From Nanobdellota archaeon (GTDB lineage Archaea; Nanobdellota; Nanobdellia; Woesearchaeales; GCA-2686295), in contig JAHJDK010000061.1 of the NCBI GenBank assembly GCA_018812505.1, forward strand, positions 1 through 6,391: a stretch of DNA of 6,391 bases. The letters are read 5' to 3'. The notes beneath the pieces were generated by a model. It searched no databases and was not told the origin of the DNA. It saw only the letters and a list, made by a program, of their open reading frames with translations. This document shows positions 1-6,296 of this stretch, piece after piece. Made by a program: the position numbers and the translations under genes. Numbering within the stretch: the stretch's first letter is position 1; every line of letters begins with the position of its first letter.

Positions 1-594
1 AATTATATCTCCAGTTAAATTTATCGAGAATAACTTTTTTCTCGTTTCTTTGTGTATTTTATCATATATAATTATTTTATCACATAATAAATCTATTCCG
101 CCAACTTTTTTATTTAATATTTTCCAAATAAGACTTCCTTCTTTATCAAAAAAATATATTCCATTCTCCGGAGAATAAGTTGTTGCTACAAAGAATTTAT
201 TATTAGGAGATATTGAACATAAACCACCACCACAAGGGAAATCTATCTTTTTTTCAGAACCATTGGCATATTTTATATATATACAATGAAGTTTAAAATC
301 CCACATTACAACAAATGATCCGTCTGATGCCAAGTCATAACTAGTTGAGTCTATATTTTTTCTCCATAAAACAACATTATTCTTTAATAACGCAACTTTC
401 TTCGGAAGTAAACTTCGAATAAATAAATATTCTCCTTTTTTTAATATGCATAAATCATCAAAATAAACATATTCTCCACCAAGTCCGACTAAATTATTTT
501 TTCCAAAAGCTAACTCAAAAAGTTCTTTGTATTCTTCAGACCAAATAGTATTTTCTTCTGGAACTTGATGATCTGACTTAAAAAGTTTAAACAT
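1..594 (-). CDS. Probable beta-propeller (WD40/PQQ-like) protein, 3' end missing
   Basis: An uninterrupted frame runs from an ATG at 594-592 through 198 codons and off the window edge. After a polar N-terminus (1-40) the sequence is mostly short beta strands. Three similar units look like propeller blades: about 81-112 with DLASDGSFVVMWD, about 122-158 with SISPNNKFFVATTY followed by IYFFDKEGSLIWKI, and about 164 onward with IDLLCDKIIIYDK. The SISPNNKFFVA segment resembles the SPDG-k-l-a turn of WD40 blades. No signal peptide or membrane helix is seen, so an intracellular scaffold or sensor is more likely than a secreted protein. A GGTGA site precedes the start and the gene overlaps the PIN gene stop by 8 bases, so the two are likely co-translated. 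Propeller proteins accompany some defence nucleases as target-binding or scaffold subunits, but the link here is inferred. The catalytic or interaction domain, if any, may lie beyond the window. Confidence 0.72.
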   Translation of the reverse strand, partial: MFKLFKSDHQVPEENTIWSEEYKELFELAFGKNNLVGLGGEYVYFDDLCILKKGEYLFIRSLLPKKVALLKNNVVLWRKNIDSTSYDLASDGSFVVMWDFKLHCIYIKYANGSEKKIDFPCGGGLCSISPNNKFFVATTYSPENGIYFFDKEGSLIWKILNKKVGGIDLLCDKIIIYDKIHKETRKKLFSINLTGDII

Positions 595-1741
595 AAACCC
601 TCACCCCAAACTCTTCTTCAATCCCTCCAACAAACTCAACAAAATCTTTATCTTCAGTCAAGATCCCAACTTCTTTATCTGAAGTCTTATTCAACTCAAT
701 CACTTCTGCCAATAAAGTCATATCTCCTTCTTCTGGCATTAAACTGTCTCTTTGCGCTAGTTTCCTTAGTTTGTGTGAAACATATTTGCTTCTTATCTTT
801 TCAAGCATTATTTCTTCTAATTTGTTTAGGTGTTTATGATAAAACTCTTTTATCTTTGATATAACTTCTTTTTCAACTTTAACATCTTTTTTCAATGAAT
901 ACTTATCTATTACTTTTTCAAATCTTTTCTTCAATGTACTTTCAATTTCTTCGTAATTGAATCGTTCTTGATTTCGACAAAATCGCCTTATAGAAATCAA
1001 TTGAAAATCCAAGTGCTTTTTTACTTCTTCAATTGTCGAAGGAGTTATAATAAAAGAATTATTATTTCCTAACTTCTCCAAATCAAACCTGCATTTACTC
1101 CCTAATTTGTAATCTCCAACATTATAAAATATTCTTGAAATTACAACATTTGAGTCTAAGACTAAAATTTTATCTTTAGGAGTTCCAAAATCAACTTCTT
1201 TTATTTCAGAATCTGCAATGTGTGATTTAATAGTTTTATAATAATCATCTAATTCTTCTTTGTCAGGCTCTATCAAATTAACAGTGTGCCAACAATAAAG
1301 AGCCTTATCCCATTCTTTCAAATCAATCATTCGTTTAATCAAGTAACACAAATAACTAGCATCATAAGTCAAACGAACCTCATTAATCTGATAATTAAGA
1401 GGAATCTTATCATCAGAATCATGCTCAGAAGCAGTATAATCCTCAACTAACTCTTTCTTTAAATCCTTAATATCCTGCCTTTTAGTATCATAAACAAGAA
1501 TGGCATTGCAACAAATCAAGATATAACGATAAAAATGAATCTTATTATAAGTAGTAATCCCTTTTCTTAAATTAGCAATGGCTTTTTCAAGTAAAGCAAT
1601 AAAGTCATCCTTATTATGGCCACTCTTTCTAACCTTCTCATGATGATTAACAAGATGCACAACTAAGAGATCATAGAGACGTTCATTTATATCATTCTCA
1701 ATTTTCTTCATATATCTTAATTCTTTAGTTAGTTGGTCCAT
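587..1741 (-). CDS. Helical (TPR-like) protein with C-terminal PIN nuclease domain
   Basis: The protein has 384 residues from the ATG at 1741. Residues 1-185 are almost all helical; the segment LKEWDKALYCWHTVNLIEP (141-159) looks like a TPR helix pair. A PIN domain follows: ILVLDSNVVISRIF (192-205, Asp196), ITPSTIEEV (232-240, Glu238), EEGDMTLLAEVIEL (337-350, Asp340), and GILTEDKDFVEF (359-370, Asp364 and Asp366). These acidic residues match the PIN metal site, so it probably cuts RNA, or less often DNA, in the cytoplasm. Glu238 and Asp340 are about 100 residues apart, much more than usual in compact VapC-type PIN domains; the insert is Lys/Glu-rich and probably a coiled coil. It is not a simple VapC toxin: it is far longer and no small antitoxin gene is next to it. 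The ATG follows the HNH stop by one base, suggesting reinitiation; a TTG at 1768 with GGAG upstream is nearly as good. The 3' end overlaps the next gene by 8 bases. Confidence 0.82.
   Translation of the reverse strand: MDQLTKELRYMKKIENDINERLYDLLVVHLVNHHEKVRKSGHNKDDFIALLEKAIANLRKGITTYNKIHFYRYILICCNAILVYDTKRQDIKDLKKELVEDYTASEHDSDDKIPLNYQINEVRLTYDASYLCYLIKRMIDLKEWDKALYCWHTVNLIEPDKEELDDYYKTIKSHIADSEIKEVDFGTPKDKILVLDSNVVISRIFYNVGDYKLGSKCRFDLEKLGNNNSFIITPSTIEEVKKHLDFQLISIRRFCRNQERFNYEEIESTLKKRFEKVIDKYSLKKDVKVEKEVISKIKEFYHKHLNKLEEIMLEKIRSKYVSHKLRKLAQRDSLMPEEGDMTLLAEVIELNKTSDKEVGILTEDKDFVEFVGGIEEEFGVRVYV
601..605 (-). promoter_or_regulatory. Ribosome binding site GGTGA of the beta-propeller gene
   Basis: On the minus strand GGTGA, within a longer G-rich run, lies 6 bases before the ATG at 594-592. 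It is the archaeal-type match to the 16S 3' end and lies inside the last codons of the PIN gene. It is the strongest evidence that the overlapping downstream frame is a real gene. Confidence 0.7.
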
Positions 1742-1742
1742 T

Positions 1743-2690
1743 TTAGATGATGTATTCTTTATCTTCAAGGATTATTCTCCAATGTTTATCAAGATATTCT
1801 GACTCACATTCTGCATAATGTATTTTTCTATGGCATAATGGGCATAAAACTAAAATATTCCAACTTTGTAATGTTTTTGGAACTTTTTTGTTTAATTCAA
1901 TCATATGATGTGTTTCTGCATATATTGTGTCATCTTTCTTCTTAAATCCGGGATAACCACAAATTTGACAGGTGGCGCCTTTGATATTAATAATTGCGGT
2001 TCTTAATTCGGAAGGTCGTTTAATTTGATTAATGATTTTCTCTTCAAATTCGGGAGTTTCAGAATATTTTGCATCTAATTCTGACAAATAATTCTCAGAA
2101 AGTTCAGTTTTGTTTTGTATTTTACTTCCAAGACCATATTTATCGAACTTATATAAATTCAAAATTTTTGAACTTATAGTCTCTTGAGATCCGGCTATGA
2201 GTTTATTTAGTTCATTAGTAAATGTTTCACCATCTCTAATATAATGACACATTTGGTTTACACCTCTTGCACCAACCCCTAAGAATATCTCTTTTTCATC
2301 CATTGTCAATTGCATAATTCTTTTGAGATTCGCCTTATCGATTAAAACAAAGTCATCAAAAGAAAAGTTTACATTAATCTCATTTGATAAATGAGTTATT
2401 CTTGTTATCTTGACTTTTCTTACTGCATTAACATCTTGACCGGAAGTTATTACTATTAATCCAATAATATTCTTATTATTATTCAAAAATTCTTTTGAAG
2501 CTGTTGTAAACCGTGCAGATCTATAATCCCAAATAGCCACCTTTTCATCTAAATTTAATGATTCTTGAAGTCGTTTAAATTCGACATCATAATCTTCATT
2601 TGTTTTACCAAAACATATTAGTTTACAGTGAGATTTCCAACTATCTAACTTAACTCTTAAAATTATTTTAATTTCATTCCGTTCAATCAA
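1743..2690 (-). CDS. HNH endonuclease with unassigned N-terminal domain
   Basis: The C-terminal third is a clear zinc-supported HNH (beta-beta-alpha metal) nuclease domain. In a 315-residue numbering from the TTG at 2690 it shows CQICG (241-245), ETHHMIEL (259-266, His261 and His262), Asn278, LCPLCHRKIH (282-291) with Cys283, Cys286, His287 and His291. The four cysteines are the expected structural zinc ligands and the His/Asn/His set the catalytic ones. This arrangement is common in McrA-like and other restriction HNH enzymes. Residues 1-220 are not recognised. An alternating strand pattern around KVAIWDYRSARF and GLIVITSGQDVNAVRKVKITRI (about 50-100) could be a PUA/EVE-like fold, but this is a guess. 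The start is a TTG chosen by its GAGGT site; an alternative TTG at 2696 adds two residues. It lies 37 bases after the helicase and its TAA is one base before the ATG of the PIN gene. No partner methyltransferase is present, which favours a defence nuclease that recognises modified or otherwise distinctive DNA, or a homing-type enzyme. Confidence 0.85.
   Translation of the reverse strand: MIERNEIKIILRVKLDSWKSHCKLICFGKTNEDYDVEFKRLQESLNLDEKVAIWDYRSARFTTASKEFLNNNKNIIGLIVITSGQDVNAVRKVKITRITHLSNEINVNFSFDDFVLIDKANLKRIMQLTMDEKEIFLGVGARGVNQMCHYIRDGETFTNELNKLIAGSQETISSKILNLYKFDKYGLGSKIQNKTELSENYLSELDAKYSETPEFEEKIINQIKRPSELRTAIINIKGATCQICGYPGFKKKDDTIYAETHHMIELNKKVPKTLQSWNILVLCPLCHRKIHYAECESEYLDKHWRIILEDKEYII
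1777..1780 (-). promoter_or_regulatory. GGAG motif supporting an alternative TTG start of the PIN gene
   Basis: Within the end of the HNH gene, GGAG on the minus strand stands 8 bases before an in-frame TTG (1768-1766). It could initiate a PIN protein nine residues longer, overlapping the HNH gene by 26 bases. The same bases encode Trp-Arg of the HNH protein, so the motif may be accidental. Confidence 0.3.
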
Positions 2691-2697
2691 TTTCAAA

Positions 2698-2702
2698 ACC
2701 TC
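2698..2702 (-). promoter_or_regulatory. Ribosome binding site GAGGT deciding the HNH start
   Basis: On the minus strand GAGGT lies 7 bases before the TTG at 2690-2688. The upstream in-frame TTG at 2696 is only one base from the motif and is too close to be used, so the second TTG is the better start. No in-frame ATG exists nearby. Confidence 0.55.
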
Positions 2703-2727
2703 ATAGCACTATTCATAGAGTTAATTA

Positions 2728-5325
2728 TTATCGACTTATTTCCTCCATCAAAGCTTTAAACAATGGTTCTTCTGACTTTACTTCTTTCAAATCTTCAAAG
2801 TAATCTTCAACATTACTTCTCCATCTTAACAATAAGTCCATTCTTTTCTTTATTGTTGCAAATGCAGTTCCAGCAGGTTGTTTTTTATCATATTCCTTGT
2901 TTATTTCGCCATCATTAATTCTTTTCTTTAATCCTACAAATCCTATTGCAACTTTGATTTTCTCTATCGGAATGTTTTCTTTTAAACTAAGAACTCGTTT
3001 ATAGATTTCTAGTTGCTGTCGGTATTTTCCTGCATCATCTGGTCTTTTGCTGGTTTTCCAGTCTACTATCAAGTATTCTCCATTCTTTTTTTTGAATAAT
3101 GCGTCTATTACTGCTACAAAATCAATATCATCAGCTGTTTCAATTAAATCTTTTAACTTTATAGTATATCTTCGTTCAGTGAAAACAATTTCAGGATATT
3201 CCTGCTTTATTTCTTCTGTCATTGCTTTGACATTTGCTAAGTACTCATTCATCTCTACTTTTTCACCAAGCAGCATTTTACTTGCCATTTCATGAACTTC
3301 GCTTCCAATTGTCAAAGCTGTTGAGCTTTCTTGAACTTTAATGATGTTATTTGTAAAATATTCATAAGGATTATCTGTTAATCTGGAAAATGATGTGTGT
3401 TCCAAAGAGTCAAAGTGTTTTTTCACAAATTCTTTAAGCCATGACTCATCATTCTCTAACAAAGACTTTGCTTCATCATATTGCTTATTAATAAATAAGT
3501 TATATGCTCGCTTGCTCTTCTCATTATAACTCTCACTCCCTTCCTCGCTTACTTCAGGCTCAGAAGTCTCGCAATAAGAGTTCAAAAACTCATTAGGCTT
3601 CGAAGTATAGATGTAAAGGGCTTTTTTAGCCCTTGTAAAAGCCACAAAGTTAATCCTTATATCTTCTCCTTCAAACTCAGCAAGAACGTTTTTAGAAGCT
3701 AAAATGGCCTCTACAACATAATCCTGAAAGCTTTTGGAATTATTAGTTCCTTTAGGCATGTAAATAACATTATCATATTGTTTTCCTTTTGCTTTATGAA
3801 CTGTTGTCACAACTATATCTTTTTCAAAAGCATTCTCATTAGCCAGTAAATCGCTTGATTTCAAATAAAGGATTACATCTTCAAAGTTTTTAGAAGAAAG
3901 CTTTGTCAATGCTTCATTGCAAGCCTGCTGCAAATTTAAACTTGCCAAAACATATTCTTCCCCATAATGAATAGAAATTGGCATAATTAAATCATTAAAT
4001 AAATTGTTTATATCCTCTAAGTTCTTGGTTTTCTCCCTTAAATCCTTAAATGCAAGACTTTTAGCATAAATCTCCTCTAAACTAGCTTTTGCAAGAGCAA
4101 AAGCTTCCTGCAAACTTACAGGAAAATAAGGAGTAAACATTGCATTCCTAATAGTTTGCAAATCATCAGAAAAAACTGCTTTTAAAAAATTAATAATATT
4201 ATTCTTTGCCTCATCTGAAGCTGAAAAATAAGTTGTAGAATGTTCAACACCTCGATTCTTTAATTCCCTTGAAATATCCATTATCTGACCATTAGTTCTA
4301 GCAATGATTGCTGCTTTACCCAAGGCAACTGCTTTTGTAACAACCGCATTAACAGAATTCTCTTTAGAAACACTAAAAATCAAAGGTTTTGGACCAGACA
4401 CCCCTTCAGCATTCCTAAAATTAGCCAAAGCATCAATATAAGCAGACTCTTGAGTGTTAGAAGTAAAGTAATTTTTTGAAAACTGCAAAATCTCATCAGT
4501 ACTTCTAAAGTTTTCAGACAAAACCTTTTTAGTAGAATCATTAAACTTGTTAAAATTCAAAATGCTGCCACCTTGAAAACCAAAAATAGCTTGTTTTTGA
4601 TCTCCAACAACAAAAAACTGGTCACCAACAGCAAGAGCAATATCCGCTTCAATTTGATTAACATCCTGCAACTCATCAACCAAAACAAATTTGTAATGAG
4701 GCTTCTTAGGCATAGCTAAAAACTTCAATAACAAATCAGCATAATCCATATCAGTAGCAGACTTTAAAGTTTCATAATGTTCATAAATCTTAACAAAATG
4801 CTCCAAAAACCTCTCCAAATCATCAAGTTCAAACTTTTCATCATTCAAAAAACCCTTAACCTCAGCAACATTAATAGAATCATAAGTAATGCCAAAACTC
4901 TTCAAATAACGAATAAGATTTTCAAGACGAGGAACAATAGTTTCAACAATGTACTCATCAGCGTAATTCAAAACTTCCTTCTCCTTTAAATATTCATAAA
5001 TCGCAAATCTTAATAGATTGCTGGAAACAATCTCACCCTCAGGCAAAGCATCCAAAGCAAAAGAATGAAAAGTATGAATGTTCAATTTTGTTAAATCTGT
5101 TTTCAAACCTTTTTCATGAATAATCTCCAAAATCCTATCTTCCATCTCTCTCTTTGCTTTATTAGTAAAAGTCAAACAAAGAATATCCTGAGGAATAACA
5201 CCAGATTCAAGAAACGAACAAAACTTATGAGCCAAAAGAAGAGTTTTACCAGTACCAGGATTAGCAGTGACTAAGACATTGCCAGGGACTGAAATTATGT
5301 TTTGTTTTTCTTGATTGATTGTCAT
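2728..5325 (-). CDS. UvrD-family SF1A helicase with C-terminal RecB-type PD-(D/E)XK nuclease
   Basis: This 865-residue protein combines an ATP-driven DNA translocase with a nuclease, in the domain order of AddA and RecB. Helicase motifs appear in order: NQEKQ (4-8), Walker A ANPGTGKT (21-28, Lys27), Ia LTFTNKAKREM (51-61), Ib HTFHSFA (84-90), Walker B VLVDELQDVN (214-223, Asp217 and Glu218), III GDQKQAIFGFQGG (241-253), IV ENFRST (271-276), V TTVHKAKGKQYDNV (507-520) and VI VAFTRAKKALY (561-571). An acidic Ser/Glu-rich linker (about 586-605) precedes the nuclease: SFSRL (645-649), His678 in GSEVHEM, Asp741 in VIDAL, DWK at 755-757, and QLEIY (771-775). All catalytic positions look intact. It is shorter than typical AddA (about 1,200 residues) and has no AddB or RecC-like neighbour. 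GTG at 5337 would add four residues; ATG 5325 is preferred because it fits the Q-motif spacing and has a GTGA motif upstream. Codon choice changes near the nuclease border. It acts on DNA; repair or phage defence are both possible. Confidence 0.93.
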   Translation of the reverse strand: MTINQEKQNIISVPGNVLVTANPGTGKTLLLAHKFCSFLESGVIPQDILCLTFTNKAKREMEDRILEIIHEKGLKTDLTKLNIHTFHSFALDALPEGEIVSSNLLRFAIYEYLKEKEVLNYADEYIVETIVPRLENLIRYLKSFGITYDSINVAEVKGFLNDEKFELDDLERFLEHFVKIYEHYETLKSATDMDYADLLLKFLAMPKKPHYKFVLVDELQDVNQIEADIALAVGDQFFVVGDQKQAIFGFQGGSILNFNKFNDSTKKVLSENFRSTDEILQFSKNYFTSNTQESAYIDALANFRNAEGVSGPKPLIFSVSKENSVNAVVTKAVALGKAAIIARTNGQIMDISRELKNRGVEHSTTYFSASDEAKNNIINFLKAVFSDDLQTIRNAMFTPYFPVSLQEAFALAKASLEEIYAKSLAFKDLREKTKNLEDINNLFNDLIMPISIHYGEEYVLASLNLQQACNEALTKLSSKNFEDVILYLKSSDLLANENAFEKDIVVTTVHKAKGKQYDNVIYMPKGTNNSKSFQDYVVEAILASKNVLAEFEGEDIRINFVAFTRAKKALYIYTSKPNEFLNSYCETSEPEVSEEGSESYNEKSKRAYNLFINKQYDEAKSLLENDESWLKEFVKKHFDSLEHTSFSRLTDNPYEYFTNNIIKVQESSTALTIGSEVHEMASKMLLGEKVEMNEYLANVKAMTEEIKQEYPEIVFTERRYTIKLKDLIETADDIDFVAVIDALFKKKNGEYLIVDWKTSKRPDDAGKYRQQLEIYKRVLSLKENIPIEKIKVAIGFVGLKKRINDGEINKEYDKKQPAGTAFATIKKRMDLLLRWRSNVEDYFEDLKEVKSEEPLFKALMEEISR

Positions 5326-5332
5326 TCTTAAA

Positions 5333-5338
5333 CTCACT
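5333..5338 (-). promoter_or_regulatory. AGTGAG motif spanning the DUF4268 stop and helicase start
   Basis: On the minus strand AGTGAG contains the TGA stop of the DUF4268 gene and a possible GTG start for the helicase. Its GTGA part also matches the archaeal anti-Shine-Dalgarno complement and sits 8 bases before the helicase ATG at 5325. One motif may thus serve termination and initiation, giving translational coupling. The match is short, so the role is inferred. Confidence 0.4.
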
Positions 5339-6263
5339 TGTTTAATCTGTTTAATTCTTTCTTGAATACTTTGTAAAATTTCTCAACTGTTTCCTTCATT
5401 TGTTCATACTTTTTTTCAAAATTTGATTCCTTTTCAATATCAAAGTCAAATAATAAGCCAATATTGGATCCTTTGTAATTAGGCATCTCATCCCAAATAA
5501 GTGTTCCTAACTCTTTTGTAATTGAAGATTCTTTTTCTTTTAATGCATAGAAATAATCTTTTTTTTGAAGGTATAAATCTATTTTCATAGATTTTTGACT
5601 AGAATTTAACTTGATAGTTATCCATCCTGAAGAAGTTCCTATTGAAATAGAATAATACGAGGGTGTAGATTGTTGAGGATTTGATAATCTTATAGTTGTT
5701 CCTTGAGTTTTACAATAATTAACAAATCCTTCAAAAAAAGCTATCTGCTTCAAAGCATTGACAGATAATTCACCACTTTTTTGAGCTTTAATGGCCTTTG
5801 CCCAATCATTTGGTTTAGCAACAATGTTAAATTTTGGTGCATAAGGTGAATCTCCAATTTGCCAGAGTTCCATTTTAATTGCAAAAAAACTTATCTCTTC
5901 ATCAGTGTGATCATTTAGCCAATTAATGGCTTTCTCATGTTCTTCTCTAACTTCTTTGACAATCCAAATAATTATTTCTGCATCACAACCAGAAGCATAA
6001 GTAATAATTTGTCCTAAATGGGTATGATTGGTCTTTTCCAATTGATTCTCAATAATTATCTTTCTATTGGATGTTTTCTCTTTTGCAAGAATATCAACGT
6101 TAAAACTTCCAACATTTGCCTCAGTCTCGATTAATTCCATTTCAACACCGATTTCATCGCTTAATAATTCTAGGTTTTCCGGTTCAGCTAACCAATTAGT
6201 AAAATTAACAGGTTCACTTTGCCATTGTTTTCTTAAATCGATTTGTTTTAATTTTTCTAACAT
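5334..6263 (-). CDS. DUF4268 protein with PD-(D/E)XK-like nuclease core
   Basis: This 309-residue protein matches the DUF4268 family pattern over its full length. The N-terminal half resembles a PD-(D/E)XK nuclease core: FTNWLAEPENLELL (21-34) leads into FNVDILA (54-60, Asp57), then KIIIENQ (68-74, Glu72 and Gln74) and HTHLGQIITYASG (80-92). The family signature WLNDHT, ELWQIGDSP and PNDWAKA follows (115-157). Residues about 165-307 form the DUF4268 region proper and end in a helical FYKVFKKEL segment. E-x-Q replaces the usual E-x-K; BglII is a known active nuclease with E-x-Q, so activity is possible but not proven. No signal peptide or membrane segment is seen, so it is probably cytoplasmic. 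Family members are often found near restriction and defence genes (general knowledge). Its TGA stop lies 8 bases before the helicase ATG, and would overlap an alternative helicase GTG, so the two are likely translated as a coupled pair. The exact substrate is unknown. Confidence 0.85.
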   Translation of the reverse strand: MLEKLKQIDLRKQWQSEPVNFTNWLAEPENLELLSDEIGVEMELIETEANVGSFNVDILAKEKTSNRKIIIENQLEKTNHTHLGQIITYASGCDAEIIIWIVKEVREEHEKAINWLNDHTDEEISFFAIKMELWQIGDSPYAPKFNIVAKPNDWAKAIKAQKSGELSVNALKQIAFFEGFVNYCKTQGTTIRLSNPQQSTPSYYSISIGTSSGWITIKLNSSQKSMKIDLYLQKKDYFYALKEKESSITKELGTLIWDEMPNYKGSNIGLLFDFDIEKESNFEKKYEQMKETVEKFYKVFKKELNRLNK

Positions 6264-6270
6264 TTGAACA

Positions 6271-6276
6271 TCCTCC
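6271..6276 (-). promoter_or_regulatory. Ribosome binding site GGAGGA deciding the DUF4268 start
   Basis: On the minus strand GGAGGA lies 7 bases before the ATG at 6263-6261. A longer in-frame reading from the TTG at 6278 would place this motif inside the coding region and has no site of its own, so the ATG is preferred. Confidence 0.75.
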
Positions 6277-6296
6277 AAATATTATTTTGTTCAAAA

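Noticed and set aside
587..1741. VapBC-type toxin-antitoxin module
   Set aside because: The PIN protein is about three times VapC length and no small antitoxin-like gene is adjacent on either side.
1743..2690. Self-splicing intron or intein homing HNH
   Set aside because: The HNH gene stands between complete genes with its own start and stop; the neighbours are not split by it and no splice-junction motifs are seen.
3047..3295. Plus-strand open frame opposite the helicase nuclease domain
   Set aside because: It lies wholly antisense to well-conserved nuclease coding sequence, has a low-complexity Ser/Phe-rich product and no ribosome binding site.
4777..4989. Plus-strand open frame opposite the helicase core
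   Set aside because: It is antisense to conserved helicase sequence and its Asn/Lys/Ile-rich product is what AT-rich antisense reading gives.
2728..6263. Gabija system (GajA plus GajB)
   Set aside because: The helicase is UvrD-like as in GajB, but it carries a RecB-type nuclease domain and the upstream gene is DUF4268, with no OLD-family ATPase/TOPRIM motifs.
6067..6267. Plus-strand open frame opposite the DUF4268 catalytic core
   Set aside because: It is antisense to the conserved D...ENQ region; the Ser-rich product shows no domain.
6269..6278. TTG at 6278 as start of the DUF4268 gene
   Set aside because: It would place the strong GGAGGA ribosome binding site inside the coding region; the ATG at 6263 is correctly spaced from that site.
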